A stretch of 64,000 bases of DNA from positions 1-64,000 of the forward strand of contig JACPWY010000056.1 in the NCBI GenBank assembly GCA_016196825.1, written 5' to 3'. This DNA comes from Deltaproteobacteria bacterium (GTDB taxonomy: Bacteria > Bdellovibrionota > FAC87 > UBA2466). Position numbers and translations under genes: made by a program. Below are positions 33,251 to 42,576 of this stretch, piece by piece. Position 1 is the stretch's first letter. Every line of letters begins with the position of its first letter. The notes beneath the pieces were generated by a model. That model was not told the DNA's origin, did no database searches, and saw nothing but the letters and a program-made list of their open reading frames with translations.

Positions 33251-33931
33251 ATGTCTCAGACCTCACGAATCATAGCGCGCGAAGTGTTGGCTACCGTAGC
33301 CTGGGGGCTTTTGCTCCCTTTTGGGCTAACGCGATCGAAGCGGCGCACGCCTCGGCAGAAAGAGCAACGAACGATCGTTTTTGTTCACGGCTACGTGTCT
33401 AACCGAGCATCATTTCTTCCCCTTTCGTTGTATCTGCGTGGCCTAGGCGCCAAACCCATTTTGAGTTTCAATTACAGTTCTACTCTCGGGGTGGAACAGG
33501 CCGCCATTGAACTCAAAGACTTTCTCAAGGCTCGGGTGCGCGGCGGAAGAATCGATCTGATCTGCCACAGCTTGGGAGGCGTCATCGCGCGCGTCTACGT
33601 CCAAGATCTCGGAGGCGTACGACGGGTTGATCGCTGCATCACGCTCGGCACTCCGCACAAGGGAACCTACAACTCCTATTGGGTGGCCTCCCGCATCGGG
33701 CGCGAGCTCCGGCCCGACTCAGACCTGATCAAGCGACTCTTTGCCGAGCGAGAAAAATCAGGGACGGTGAGATACACGTCGATTGTGGGCGAGTCAGATA
33801 ACATTATCATCCCCCGCGAGTCGGCCGTTTCCTCCTCAGACACGGTGTCTATCCCCGAGGTGGGCCACGTCGGACTGCTTTTCTCGCCAACAGCCTTTCA
33901 GGCCATCGCTCGGCGATTGCTGGCCGACTGA
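33251..33931 (+). CDS. Alpha/beta-hydrolase, lipase-like
   Basis: A 226-residue hydrolase. It has the oxyanion-hole motif FVHGYVSN (about residue 41), nucleophile elbow CHSLGGVIAR (Ser about 107), LGTPHKGT, an acidic GESDNIIIP segment (candidate catalytic Asp) and VGHVGLL with the catalytic His near the end. This is the triacylglycerol-lipase/PGAP1-like pattern. A short hydrophobic stretch near the N-terminus (VLATVAWGLLLPFGL) could be a membrane anchor. The ATG at 33251 is the best start; an open frame from 33158 overlaps the PIN remnant and adds residues unlike the family. Confidence 0.8.
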   Translation: MSQTSRIIAREVLATVAWGLLLPFGLTRSKRRTPRQKEQRTIVFVHGYVSNRASFLPLSLYLRGLGAKPILSFNYSSTLGVEQAAIELKDFLKARVRGGRIDLICHSLGGVIARVYVQDLGGVRRVDRCITLGTPHKGTYNSYWVASRIGRELRPDSDLIKRLFAEREKSGTVRYTSIVGESDNIIIPRESAVSSSDTVSIPEVGHVGLLFSPTAFQAIARRLLAD

Positions 33932-33995
33932 CACTCCTGGCAGAGATCTCTGACAACGCTGACGTCTTTTCAATCGGCCCCCGCAGTCAAACGCC

Positions 33996-34010
33996 CGGCA
34001 TAGGGCTTGC
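33996..34010 (+). promoter_or_regulatory. Weak sigma-54-like promoter before the lipoprotein gene
   Basis: CGGCAT, five bases, TTGC keeps the invariant GG and GC at the correct spacing but deviates at two other positions. It lies about 50 bp upstream of the broken lipoprotein gene. Support comes mainly from the many better sites in the window. Confidence 0.35.
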
Positions 34011-34062
34011 AACCTCCCGAGGTCATCACCGTAAAAACAACAATCGATAAAAGGAGAATCAA

Positions 34063-34738
34063 ATGATCAGAAGTTTAGTGCTCCTCCCACATAAATCCGA
34101 GCGGTCTTGCCGGTGCTTTTGCCCTCTGGACTTCGTCCTCAGTCGCGTCGGTCCTCGACGGCCCGCAGAGGGGCCGCCTCCGGGCCGCCCCTCCTTGCGT
34201 CCTCGCCAGAGGGCAAAACCCCCTGGCAGGCCCGCCCGTCTTTATGCGGGAGGAGCACTTGTTCTTTTGGGGTTGGTTTTCGTCGTGGGTTGCAGTGTGA
34301 AGACGTCCCTGCAAACAGGCTCGGCTGGGCCAAAGTATGTCAGCCAGCCCTTGGCTGGTGCCTTTGGCGGACAGGCATGGGCCATGAAACACGGCCAGGC
34401 CCTGGCTCACCTCGGGCAACATGGTCGAGATCATGCTGTGGGATGGCTCGAGAGTCCCCTGCACATCGAGTAGCTTAGCAGGGCCCGGCGAGAGAATGGT
34501 GGACCTCTACACCCACGCCTCGACCGGCCAAACCGTCGTCGACTTCGCTTCGTCGACCTCCGGCACCTCCCTTGTCTTTTCGTACCAAGAGGCCAGCGCC
34601 AGCGTTCAGTCCTACGCCACCCGCGGCTCGGCGTTCATCGACAGCATCACATCAAACCAGATCGTGGGCCACATGGCCGTAAGCACCTCAGACGACTACA
34701 CAGCCATCGGCGATTTCACCGTCGCCATCTGCAATTGA
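34063..34738 (+). pseudogene. Lipoprotein gene disrupted by a palindromic insertion and a frameshift
   Basis: The gene starts ATG ATC AGA AGT at 34063 after AAGGAG. Five codons later the reading enters a 183-bp palindrome. After it, the signal peptide resumes as LVLLGLVFVVGC, a clear lipobox with Cys as the lipidation site. Around 34395-34420 the frame must change to continue into the beta-rich tail (NMVEIMLWDGSRVPC onward, ending DFTVAICN at 34738). Without the insertion the protein would have about 160 residues. A strong terminator follows the stop. Translation through the palindrome is open, but it would put about 60 Arg/Pro-rich residues in front of the lipobox. Confidence 0.7.
34077..34259. 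repeat. 183-bp long palindrome inserted in the lipoprotein signal peptide
   Basis: Perfect 12-bp ends (AGTGCTCCTCCC and GGGAGGAGCACT) are followed inward by near-complementary CATAAA and TTTGCCCTCTGG-type stems and a GC-rich core (GAGGGGCCGCC pairing imperfectly with GGCCGCCCCTC). It breaks a lipoprotein signal sequence, which shows that it is an insertion. No long target duplication is evident. Ends differ from the other two palindromes in this window. Confidence 0.8.
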
Positions 34739-34744
34739 GAAAAA

Positions 34745-34798
34745 AGAGCGGTCTACGGCGCCAGAGGCGATCCTCAATCGCCGTAGACCGCTCTGTCG
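34745..34798 (+). terminator. Terminator after the lipoprotein pseudogene
   Basis: AGAGCGGTCTACGGCG and CGCCGTAGACCGCTCT are perfect 16-bp arms with an 18-base loop, preceded by an A-run and followed by GTCGTTTT. It may work in both directions. Confidence 0.85.
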
Positions 34799-34855
34799 TT
34801 TTGCCTCTTCACAATCTTCACATTTGGTTCCCGAAGACTCATAGCGTCACGAAAA

Positions 34856-34878
34856 TCCTCCGATACGTATTCGGAGGA
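34856..34878 (+). promoter_or_regulatory. Hairpin covering the ribosome site of the large protein gene
   Basis: TCCTCCGA and TCGGAGGA are perfect arms around TACGTAT. The right arm contains GGAGGA, the only good Shine-Dalgarno sequence for the gene beginning near 34883. Folding would hide the ribosome site, implying controlled translation (inference). Confidence 0.5.
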
Positions 34879-34882
34879 CTCC

Positions 34883-37800
34883 ATCGCTCGTGCACTCTTC
34901 ATTCTATGCCTAATCCCTGCGTGGTTCGCTTGGGGCGGCGACGACCACACAAAGTGGCTCGCCCGCAGAAGAGCCGATGTGGCCCATTACGGAAGCTTTG
35001 CTCTGCCGCCACGAGAGGGTCAAGAGGCGCAAAGTCGACTTGAAATGATCGTTAAGGAGATGACCCGCCCTGGGGATCCCGCGTGGTCGATTGTCTTCGT
35101 CAACACCAGCGATTTCATTTTCGATGTCGCTCTCGATTCCCACGACGCCACCATCTATCTCTCCAAGGGAGCCTTCGACCAGGTGACCACCAAAACCGTC
35201 GCGGGCCAGAAGGTCGCGGCCCACGAAGATCGTCTCTGGGGATTCATCGCTCACGAAATGGCCCATTCGAAAACGCGCCTCACCGTCCGAGGGCTCGAGC
35301 GCGACGTCCAAAAAATGAGAGAGGAGATCCTGACCGCCGATCTGGGCGGCATGGATCGCATGCTCGAGGCTGGGCGTGATCCGCGAGAATTCCGAGAGGG
35401 GTATTTGGATTTAGCCAGGCAAAAGGGGCACCTCGTATCCACTCCACTCATAGAGCTCTTTAAAGCCACCCACCCGCAGGATGAGATGCGCATCACGGGT
35501 ATGGACGCCTGGATGCTCAAGAAAGAGCCTGCCCGAGCCTTCCCTGATCCCCGCCCACTCCCCGCCATTTTCTTGAAGGTCCGCGAAACCACCGCCACAC
35601 CCCCACTACGCGAGACCGAGCCCGAAACTCCAGCGCCGCCTCCGGCACCAAAAAAAGAGGTTCGTTCCTCGTATCAGCGTAAAACCTACCCGAGAGTCAC
35701 ATTCCAATCACTTCTCGATAGATTAGCGTCCGATCCCAAATTCAACGAGGCCTCTGGCCTCGTGCGAATCGCGTTCCTCCGCCGGCTCGCCCTCGACGAT
35801 GCCTTGCAAAACACGCTGTTAACCCATCTTCACAAACCTCAAGGCAATTACCTGAACTATCTAAACTTCTCCGGCGATCGCTTCAATCCTCGTGAGGCAC
35901 GAAAATCTCTCAGCTATTTTGATGAGGAACGCCGGGCCAGGGCCGTCACCCTCAACGTTACCCAGTCGGAACTGGGAAGCCCTGAACGCCCAGATTTCGA
36001 GAGGATAGCCAAATGGATTCGCGACCTAGGGCTGGAAAGGCCCGAACTCACCGAATCCGCAATGAATGCTATCTCCGATCTGTCGCGTTATGATTGGAAA
36101 CTCCCTCTGGATGAGGCGGCAAGACTTCAGGACACCCTCACTCCTCGGCCCCCAATCGTCTCAGTGGAGAGTTGCGCTCCCATTTTTGCCACACCGTGGG
36201 GGGGCCCATGGAGCAGGGAACAAAAACTCGACACGCTCTTCCATCTTCTCGCTACCGCGCAAAAGCCCCAAGACTTAGCCACCCTCTTCAAGAAACTCGG
36301 AAAGCAGCTGTCATCGAATCTCGATGGTAATTGCCTTGAAGACGTTCCATCGAAGTACCGAGATCTTTACCTCCGCCGCCTTCCGGAGATGTACGAAGCC
36401 GCCATTCGAGTGGGCGACAATGATCTCATCACCGGCGATGGTTGGCCGACAGACGCTCGGTCTCGCACCCACACGAGAACCAAAATCACGGAGGTGGATC
36501 AGGCCCACCTCAATCAGCGCGATGGGGGGATGGTGGATCCGCGCCTCACCTTTCGGCAACGGATGAAGCTCCTGATGTGGGGGGCGTACTCGGATTCAGA
36601 AAGAAGCAGCCGAAAGAAAAACCTCTTCAAAAACCACCTCCCCAATCTCGATGCCCTTCTCGGGGCTGCCGACATTCTTTACCGCACCCATCTCGTGGAG
36701 GCACTCAAGTTCCACCCGGAATGGAAACTCTCGCCATCGGATGTTGGCAAGGTGGTCGGTCAGAAACAATTTTGGCAGAACGGTGGTGACGGCCTCTCCC
36801 AGTCGGTGAAGACTCTCACAGGCTCAGACGCCACCAACCTCGCCCAGCAGATCCTCACAAGGCGCGGGGAATCCGGGCTCGCCAACTCCCTCAAAGAGGC
36901 CAAACGCGCACTCGAAGGGCCCGCCTATGAGTACGAACCCAAATCGTCGGAGGAGCTGCAGTCCCTGCTTGTTAATCAGATGAAAAAGTACGGCACCTTT
37001 CCCACCGATGTGCAAGGGCGCCACACCCTATTCCTGCAGCTCGCCAGCCGAGGCGTCACCTACCTCACCGACGAAATGGCAAGGGAGCTCTACCTCGATT
37101 CGGGCCAAATCACGGCCGCTCAGCTCGAGGAGATCTTGCAGAAACACCTTGTCTGGGACTTTGAGTACCGAAAGAGGATCTATCTCCAGCAACGGCACCT
37201 GGAGGGCCGCTCACAGACCATTCTCTCCGGGCCGCGCATTCCTGCCATCTTGCAGGAAATTGAAAAGATCAATAAGGCCTTCCCCGAGCAGTCGCTCCCG
37301 CGTCTCCAGCTCTTGGAAGCTCTCGCGAACGACACCCAAGCGAGCCGCGAAGAGACCGATATCATCGAAGCCGCGAAATACCCGCGCGATGAAAATGTGG
37401 AGGGGGTTGCGCTCAGGGGAATATCGGCGATCCTCGGCGACCTCTCTACCCCAAAGAGTCGGCTCGCTTTCATTCGGTTTATCTTGGGACGGGAGGAACC
37501 AACCGATGAAATCATTCGACTGACCACCGCCGTAGGCCCCAACAGAATTCGACGACAGTTCCAGGCTCTCACCCCCGAGCTCCGGGCGCTCGCCCTCAAT
37601 CCGCTCCTCTGCCCACCCAACGGCCTGTATGAGGATCCCAAACACCGAAAGACTCTCATCGACCTCATCACCCGAGGGCTCGGACGCGAACAAAGGACGG
37701 GAGTCCTTTTAGTGAATGGTCTCCTCTATGCTCTTTCCAAAACCTCTCCCTACGCCGAAAGCCTCCATCTCTCCTACCTCCTCGCCCAGTCCGGGACGGG

Positions 37801-39121
37801 GGAAGACCTGCACCCCGGCCAGAGACTTCGCATATTGCTCGAATCGATGGGAAACACCGGCGTCAGCATCGGACAGAAACTCTACCAACGACGACTCGTC
37901 CCCGCCGACTATCTCCCCTACCTGCGCGATCTTCAGGACGAGACAAGAACGCCAGCGCGTGCCGAGATCTTCCGTTGGATTGGGGAGGTGCTTAACAACA
38001 AGGACGTCGACTCCATCCTCAACCTCGAGGAGATCCTCGGATCGGCCTCTTCAAAGGTCGTCTTGCGGGTCCGCTACAAAGACGGACACGAACAGAGTCT
38101 CGGCCCCGAGGACAGAGAGCGGGCTCTCAAGCTTCTGCGCGAGAATTTTTCACGTACGACCCAACTCGAACTGCAAAAGATCGACTTCATCCAGGAGTAC
38201 ATGGAGCAATTCGGCGGCCCCGAATACAAAAAATTTCGAAGCGCTCTCCAGGCAGTGAAACGCACCATGACCCTTCAGGCCGACGCCCGGGCCGAGTCCC
38301 GAGTCCACGCCGAGTTAGCACGTCTCTATCAGTCAGGCGAGGTGCACGAGCCGTCTGGATTTCGATTTGTGGTGATCGCCCCCGACACCGAACGCTCCAT
38401 GAGTGAACGCCACGTGAACGAACAGGTCGCCCAAGGGAAAAGAATGAAGGACCTGGACGATGCAGAACGGGCCAGGGTCTTTGCCGCCATCTATGACAAA
38501 GAGTCTGAGATCCTCTTTAGCTCCGGAGTTCGCGCGGGCAGCGACCAGGAATGGGTCGAATTTGAGATGGACCGGCACATGGGCAACTGGAAGGTCGATC
38601 TTTCGACCCAACCGCCCACCATCTTCATTTACGACTACCCCCTCTACAGCCGAATCCGGCCCGAGCGCCGTGACGCGATCTTCCGCCTCCTCGGCTTGGC
38701 CCACATGATCCAGACCGCCCCTCGCGTTCCCAAAGTCGCGAGCAAGGCCTTGGTCGACACGATCGCCCATGATCTCTCCATGAACACCGCGCCCGCTCTC
38801 GTCAGACGCCTCGAGCGGTTGCTCAACACCGAAAGCATTCGCAACTGCGCCGACCTCTCCGGCGCCGTCTTTCAGACGCTGGCCATCGCCGAGGAGGCAG
38901 GGCTTGAGGTAGAGCCGGAGGTCTTCGACTACCTCACCGCCCTCTCCAATCTTGAATTGTATGGGGAGGCCAAACGATTGAACCCGCGCGCGCCCAACCC
39001 CTTCCGCACTCTGGTCGAATCGCGCGTAAGAACGCAAATTGATCCCATCGCCCAGCAGTTCACGTCCTTGGAAAAATTAAAGTATCGATGCTGGGAGTGG
39101 CTCCGCTTCTGGAAGGAGTAG
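34883..39121 (+). CDS. Very large exported protein with an N-terminal M48-like HEMAH site
   Basis: The protein has 1380 residues from the first standard start (GTG 34979). In the same frame the preceding codons encode a convincing signal peptide (IARALFILCLIPAWFAWG) right after GGAGGA, but with no ATG, GTG or TTG. I therefore place the start at the ATC at 34883, a rare start codon or a lost ATG. The N-terminal 150 residues contain FIAHEMAHSKT, a gluzincin zinc motif (residues about 119-123 of the long form), and look like an M48-type peptidase. A Pro-rich linker (about 235-265) follows, then some 1100 mainly helical residues that I do not recognise, perhaps repeat-like. The rest of the peptidase motifs are not certain. 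It stands alone between a terminator and the ABC-F gene. Confidence 0.7.
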   Translation: MARALFILCLIPAWFAWGGDDHTKWLARRRADVAHYGSFALPPREGQEAQSRLEMIVKEMTRPGDPAWSIVFVNTSDFIFDVALDSHDATIYLSKGAFDQVTTKTVAGQKVAAHEDRLWGFIAHEMAHSKTRLTVRGLERDVQKMREEILTADLGGMDRMLEAGRDPREFREGYLDLARQKGHLVSTPLIELFKATHPQDEMRITGMDAWMLKKEPARAFPDPRPLPAIFLKVRETTATPPLRETEPETPAPPPAPKKEVRSSYQRKTYPRVTFQSLLDRLASDPKFNEASGLVRIAFLRRLALDDALQNTLLTHLHKPQGNYLNYLNFSGDRFNPREARKSLSYFDEERRARAVTLNVTQSELGSPERPDFERIAKWIRDLGLERPELTESAMNAISDLSRYDWKLPLDEAARLQDTLTPRPPIVSVESCAPIFATPWGGPWSREQKLDTLFHLLATAQKPQDLATLFKKLGKQLSSNLDGNCLEDVPSKYRDLYLRRLPEMYEAAIRVGDNDLITGDGWPTDARSRTHTRTKITEVDQAHLNQRDGGMVDPRLTFRQRMKLLMWGAYSDSERSSRKKNLFKNHLPNLDALLGAADILYRTHLVEALKFHPEWKLSPSDVGKVVGQKQFWQNGGDGLSQSVKTLTGSDATNLAQQILTRRGESGLANSLKEAKRALEGPAYEYEPKSSEELQSLLVNQMKKYGTFPTDVQGRHTLFLQLASRGVTYLTDEMARELYLDSGQITAAQLEEILQKHLVWDFEYRKRIYLQQRHLEGRSQTILSGPRIPAILQEIEKINKAFPEQSLPRLQLLEALANDTQASREETDIIEAAKYPRDENVEGVALRGISAILGDLSTPKSRLAFIRFILGREEPTDEIIRLTTAVGPNRIRRQFQALTPELRALALNPLLCPPNGLYEDPKHRKTLIDLITRGLGREQRTGVLLVNGLLYALSKTSPYAESLHLSYLLAQSGTGEDLHPGQRLRILLESMGNTGVSIGQKLYQRRLVPADYLPYLRDLQDETRTPARAEIFRWIGEVLNNKDVDSILNLEEILGSASSKVVLRVRYKDGHEQSLGPEDRERALKLLRENFSRTTQLELQKIDFIQEYMEQFGGPEYKKFRSALQAVKRTMTLQADARAESRVHAELARLYQSGEVHEPSGFRFVVIAPDTERSMSERHVNEQVAQGKRMKDLDDAERARVFAAIYDKESEILFSSGVRAGSDQEWVEFEMDRHMGNWKVDLSTQPPTIFIYDYPLYSRIRPERRDAIFRLLGLAHMIQTAPRVPKVASKALVDTIAHDLSMNTAPALVRRLERLLNTESIRNCADLSGAVFQTLAIAEEAGLEVEPEVFDYLTALSNLELYGEAKRLNPRAPNPFRTLVESRVRTQIDPIAQQFTSLEKLKYRCWEWLRFWKE

Positions 39122-39187
39122 AGTAACACCCTCCACCCAAACCACGCCCCGATTCGACGGAGTTCTTAGGGTCGGCTACAAAGAGCT

Positions 39188-40987
39188 GTGGCCATTTTGC
39201 TGAGTGCGAGTGTTGTCTCCAAGGCGTTCGACGCCCGCCCCCTTTTCCAGGGGCTCACCTTTGTCGTGGAGGAGCGAGAGCGCATTGGCCTCATCGGCCC
39301 AAACGGAGCAGGGAAGTCCACGCTCCTTAAGATCTTGGCCGGCCAACTCCCTCCCGATTCCGGAACGCTCTCACTTCAGAAGGGACTGCGAGTGGGTTTT
39401 CTCCAGCAGGAACTGAAACTTCCTCCCGACCTCACCGTTGAGGATTACGTCATGCATGCGGCAATGGAGGCCCCCGGCGGAGATGGCCCGGCGCTAGCCG
39501 GCGAACTCCTCTCCAAACTTGATCTCAACGCCCTCTCCCACAAGACGTTGGATTCACTCTCCGGCGGCTGGAAAAAGCGCGCGGCACTCGCGCGCGAGCT
39601 CGTGAAGGAGCCTGACCTTCTTCTCTTAGATGAACCGACCAACCACCTCGACATCGAAAGCATTCTTTGGCTCGAGACCTTTTTGGCCAACGCCCGATTC
39701 GCCTCCCTTATCGTCACCCATGACCGACTCTTTCTCCAGCGCGTGACCAATCGGATTCTCGAAATCGACCGAAGAAACCCCAACGGTCTTCTCAATGTCC
39801 GAGGAGATTACGCCACCTATCTCGAACAAAAAGAGGTCCTGCTCGATACTCAAAAGCGCGAAGAACGGGTCTTGCGCAACACGCTTCGCCGGGAAACGGA
39901 GTGGCTCCGCCGAGGCCCCAAAGCGCGCACCACCAAACAGCAGGCCCGCATCCAGGCGGCCGGCGAGCTCAAAGAAGCTGTAGAGGAGTTGAGCGCTCGC
40001 AATGAAACGCGATCAGCGAGAATCAACTTCCAGGGGGTGGAGAAGAAACCCAAACGCCTCATCGAGGCGAGAGCCATCACGAAAAGGTTTGGCGACACCA
40101 CCCTGTTCAAGGATTTCGATATCTTCATCGGCCCCAAGGATCGCATCGGCCTTCTGGGTGCGAACGGCTGCGGAAAATCGACGCTCATTCAGGTCCTGCT
40201 CGGTTCGGTGGCCCCCGATTCAGGTCAGCTACTGCGAGCGGAGCAGCTCCAGGTCGCCTATTTCGATCAGGTCCGTGATTCACTCGATCCCACGCTGACT
40301 CTGTGGAAGGCGCTTTGTCCGCACGGGGACCATGTGAACTACCGCGGACGGCCCGTCCACGTGCGAGGCTACGCGGATCGTTTTCTCTTCAATAAGGAAC
40401 AACTCGAGGTGAATGTCGGCCGGCTGTCCGGTGGCGAACGGGCCCGCGTTCTCATTGCCAGATTGATGTTGAACGAAGCCAATATCCTCGTCCTCGACGA
40501 GCCGACCAATGATCTCGACGTCGACACGCTCAATGTTCTGCAGGACTGCCTGACGGAATTCGACGGCGCCGTTTTGTTAGTCACCCACGATCGGTACTTC
40601 CTCGATCAGGTGGCGAGCCAAATCTACGCCTTCCCCACTGAGGAAAACCAAGGCCACCTCACCGCCTTCGCAGGACTGGATCAATGGGAGCGCTGGCGAG
40701 AGGCGAAAAAGGCCAAGCCGACCGCCCGACAGGCAGAGACCCCCACCCCTATCGCCCCACCGAAAAAGCGGAAGCTGGGATTCAATGAGACTCGAGAGCT
40801 CGCCACAATGGAAGGCACTCTCCAATCCGTAGAGGCACGTCTGAAAGATTTGGAAAGCCAGAGCACCGAGCCCGATGTGGTCAGCGACTCCAAGAGGCTC
40901 AGCCAGATCTTCCAAGAGATCGCAAAGACCCAACTCGAAATCGAGCGACTCTACGCCCGCTGGGCCGAGCTCGAAGCCCTGCGCTGA
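39188..40987 (+). CDS. uup: ABC-F ATPase, Uup-like
   Basis: A 599-residue soluble protein with two ABC modules: Walker A GPNGAGKS (about 36) and GANGCGKS (about 325), signatures LSGGWKKRAALAREL and LSGGERARVLIARLM, and Walker B LLLDEPTNHLD and LVLDEPTNDLD. An inter-domain linker and a charged C-terminal coiled coil (KKRKLGFNETREL onward) are typical of Uup. ABC-F proteins bind the ribosomal E site; Uup also affects transposon excision and branched DNA. The GTG at 39188 is 67 bases after the large protein gene. No membrane segments. Confidence 0.92.
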   Translation: MAILLSASVVSKAFDARPLFQGLTFVVEERERIGLIGPNGAGKSTLLKILAGQLPPDSGTLSLQKGLRVGFLQQELKLPPDLTVEDYVMHAAMEAPGGDGPALAGELLSKLDLNALSHKTLDSLSGGWKKRAALARELVKEPDLLLLDEPTNHLDIESILWLETFLANARFASLIVTHDRLFLQRVTNRILEIDRRNPNGLLNVRGDYATYLEQKEVLLDTQKREERVLRNTLRRETEWLRRGPKARTTKQQARIQAAGELKEAVEELSARNETRSARINFQGVEKKPKRLIEARAITKRFGDTTLFKDFDIFIGPKDRIGLLGANGCGKSTLIQVLLGSVAPDSGQLLRAEQLQVAYFDQVRDSLDPTLTLWKALCPHGDHVNYRGRPVHVRGYADRFLFNKEQLEVNVGRLSGGERARVLIARLMLNEANILVLDEPTNDLDVDTLNVLQDCLTEFDGAVLLVTHDRYFLDQVASQIYAFPTEENQGHLTAFAGLDQWERWREAKKAKPTARQAETPTPIAPPKKRKLGFNETRELATMEGTLQSVEARLKDLESQSTEPDVVSDSKRLSQIFQEIAKTQLEIERLYARWAELEALR

Positions 40988-41005
40988 CCCGCAGCCAGGG
41001 TCCGC

Positions 41006-41893
41006 TTAGTTCGGTGGCAGCAGCGGGTGGCGCTCGACTGTCCCGGGCTTGGTCCCGGGCGTGAAGCGAATCGTGGCTCCCTCACCCCAAGAGATCGAAC
41101 GATAAATCAGTGGCTCGGTCGCTGGGTTTTTCGTCTGCATCTCATTAGGCTTCAATTCCACGCGGTAGAATTCCTCTGCGCCTTCCGGAAAGGCTGCGCG
41201 GTAGTCGGCGGCGCCCTTCCAGTTCTGGTACTCCAAAATGCGCGAACCATCGACGCGCACAAGATGCCCCAAAAGCCCTGGAGTCTGCGCTAAGCTCTTC
41301 ACATAATCGACGGTCTTCTCGGTGACAGCGCCCAGGAGAATACGAAACACCGAGTACCCCTCCTGCCAGTCCACCGCCTGATTCAAAACATCGTACGCAT
41401 GGCCCGATTCGAGTTGGCCCACAAACGGGGTCGTTTCATAAGAGGTGCTAATGGGCTTCGTCTTCTCGCCCATCAGAAAGACCAACGCGTGAAGTGGCCC
41501 ATAGACAATCGCCTCTGGGTTGTTCTTATCGGCGCGCACCCTCTCGTAGGCCTCCTTGTCCTTATAGACAATGATCGCCATTTCGTCGGGGATGGAGACA
41601 GAACCCGGCAACTTCTCAGGGCGCAACACCGGAAGGTAGGCAATGAGTGACTCTTTCGCGCAGCAACTCGTCGTCGCTGGAATGAGCCAACGATTGAGAA
41701 GGTTGAGAAAATCGGTCGATTCGAAGCGAGCCCCCGGAGCGAGACCCTTCTCAGGGAAGGCCTTTGCGGCCGTTTCATCCCAAACGAGCCTCTGGTAGCC
41801 CGCCCAAAACTTGTAGTAAGGGGCCCCAGCAGCCTGCGCGCCGCTCAAGGAAATGAGTCCTGTGATGAAGACTAGAGGGAGAAATCGAACCAT
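41006..41893 (-). CDS. Secreted protein of unknown function
   Basis: The ATG at 41893 has GGAGGT nine bases upstream and starts a signal peptide (MVRFLPLVFITGLISLSGAQA); 295 residues. The mature part carries repeated Y/W-K-x-W elements, and ILEYQNWKGAADYRAAFPEG loosely resembles a ferredoxin-like ABM/Dabb strand-helix unit, but no family is assigned. It converges with the ABC-F gene, with an 18-base gap. Confidence 0.7.
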   Translation of the reverse strand: MVRFLPLVFITGLISLSGAQAAGAPYYKFWAGYQRLVWDETAAKAFPEKGLAPGARFESTDFLNLLNRWLIPATTSCCAKESLIAYLPVLRPEKLPGSVSIPDEMAIIVYKDKEAYERVRADKNNPEAIVYGPLHALVFLMGEKTKPISTSYETTPFVGQLESGHAYDVLNQAVDWQEGYSVFRILLGAVTEKTVDYVKSLAQTPGLLGHLVRVDGSRILEYQNWKGAADYRAAFPEGAEEFYRVELKPNEMQTKNPATEPLIYRSISWGEGATIRFTPGTKPGTVERHPLLPPN

Positions 41894-42071
41894 CGAGGAC
41901 CTCCGTGCTTGATAACCCCCGCTTACCATGTTCGGAAGACCAGTTGCAATGCGACTCGACGCATCATTTGCAGCCTTGCAATTGGCAATAAGCGTATTGA
42001 AACCGCAGCGCGCGGATTTACCATATAATCTGCACCCGCAAAAAATCTAACCTTCCAAAAAAGAGGACAGC

Positions 42072-42515
42072 ATGAAAAAAGGCATCTTGGTGTTGTTTCC
42101 GTTTGTATCCACGCTCGCGATGGCATTTGTGCCCGGCCACTATTGTGGTGAAGGCGAGTGGAAAACCACCGCTTCCTACACCGGCACCTTCACAGAGACG
42201 ATTGATATCGAATCCTGCGACGGCGGATTCACGATCGAGGCTCGCAGCAAGGCATTCTATAACAATCGCATGGTCGAGGATGAAACGAGAAACACACGGG
42301 CGGTGAACACCGGCAATGGTTTCTTCCGAGTCGAGTCCAACGGCCAAGCGGTGGGCACCGGATTCTGCTACGGCTCCACCTGCCACATGGAGTTTAAGAC
42401 ACCGGGTCGCCTCCGACAGGAGACATTCCACTTTGAGAACGGCCGACTCCACCAAATCGGCTCCTACCACGGAAGCTCCTTTGATGCTTCCTGGACAGGC
42501 ACGCTCAGAGACTAG
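42072..42515 (+). CDS. Small secreted protein of unknown function
   Basis: A 147-residue protein with a signal peptide (MKKGILVLFPFVSTLAMA). The mature part has four cysteines and alternating strands (HYCGEGEWKTTASYTGTFTE), consistent with a small beta-barrel or sandwich in the periplasm. TATAAT at 42024-42029 is a good vegetative -10 box, although no matching -35 is seen at normal spacing. It is followed by a strong terminator that also serves the convergent gene. Confidence 0.72.
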   Translation: MKKGILVLFPFVSTLAMAFVPGHYCGEGEWKTTASYTGTFTETIDIESCDGGFTIEARSKAFYNNRMVEDETRNTRAVNTGNGFFRVESNGQAVGTGFCYGSTCHMEFKTPGRLRQETFHFENGRLHQIGSYHGSSFDASWTGTLRD

Positions 42516-42534
42516 TTTAAAAAAAGCGTATCCG

Positions 42535-42575
42535 AAACGGGCCGGAAGGCGTCAAAGACGCACCCGGCCCGTTTT
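42535..42575. terminator. Bidirectional terminator between convergent genes
   Basis: AAACGGGCCGG and CCGGCCCGTTT pair across an 18-base loop, with A-rich sequence before and T-rich sequence after. It lies between the stops of the genes ending at 42515 and 42577. Confidence 0.85.
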
Positions 42576-42576
42576 C

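Noticed and set aside
33960-34010. Treating the sigma-54-like site at 33996 as equal to the others
   Set aside because: It deviates at two positions; retained only as a weak candidate because of position and spacing.
34063-34473. 136-residue lipoprotein as a normal intact gene
   Set aside because: The N-terminal 60 residues are encoded by a palindromic insertion and the C-terminal residues are out of frame with the continuing beta-rich sequence.
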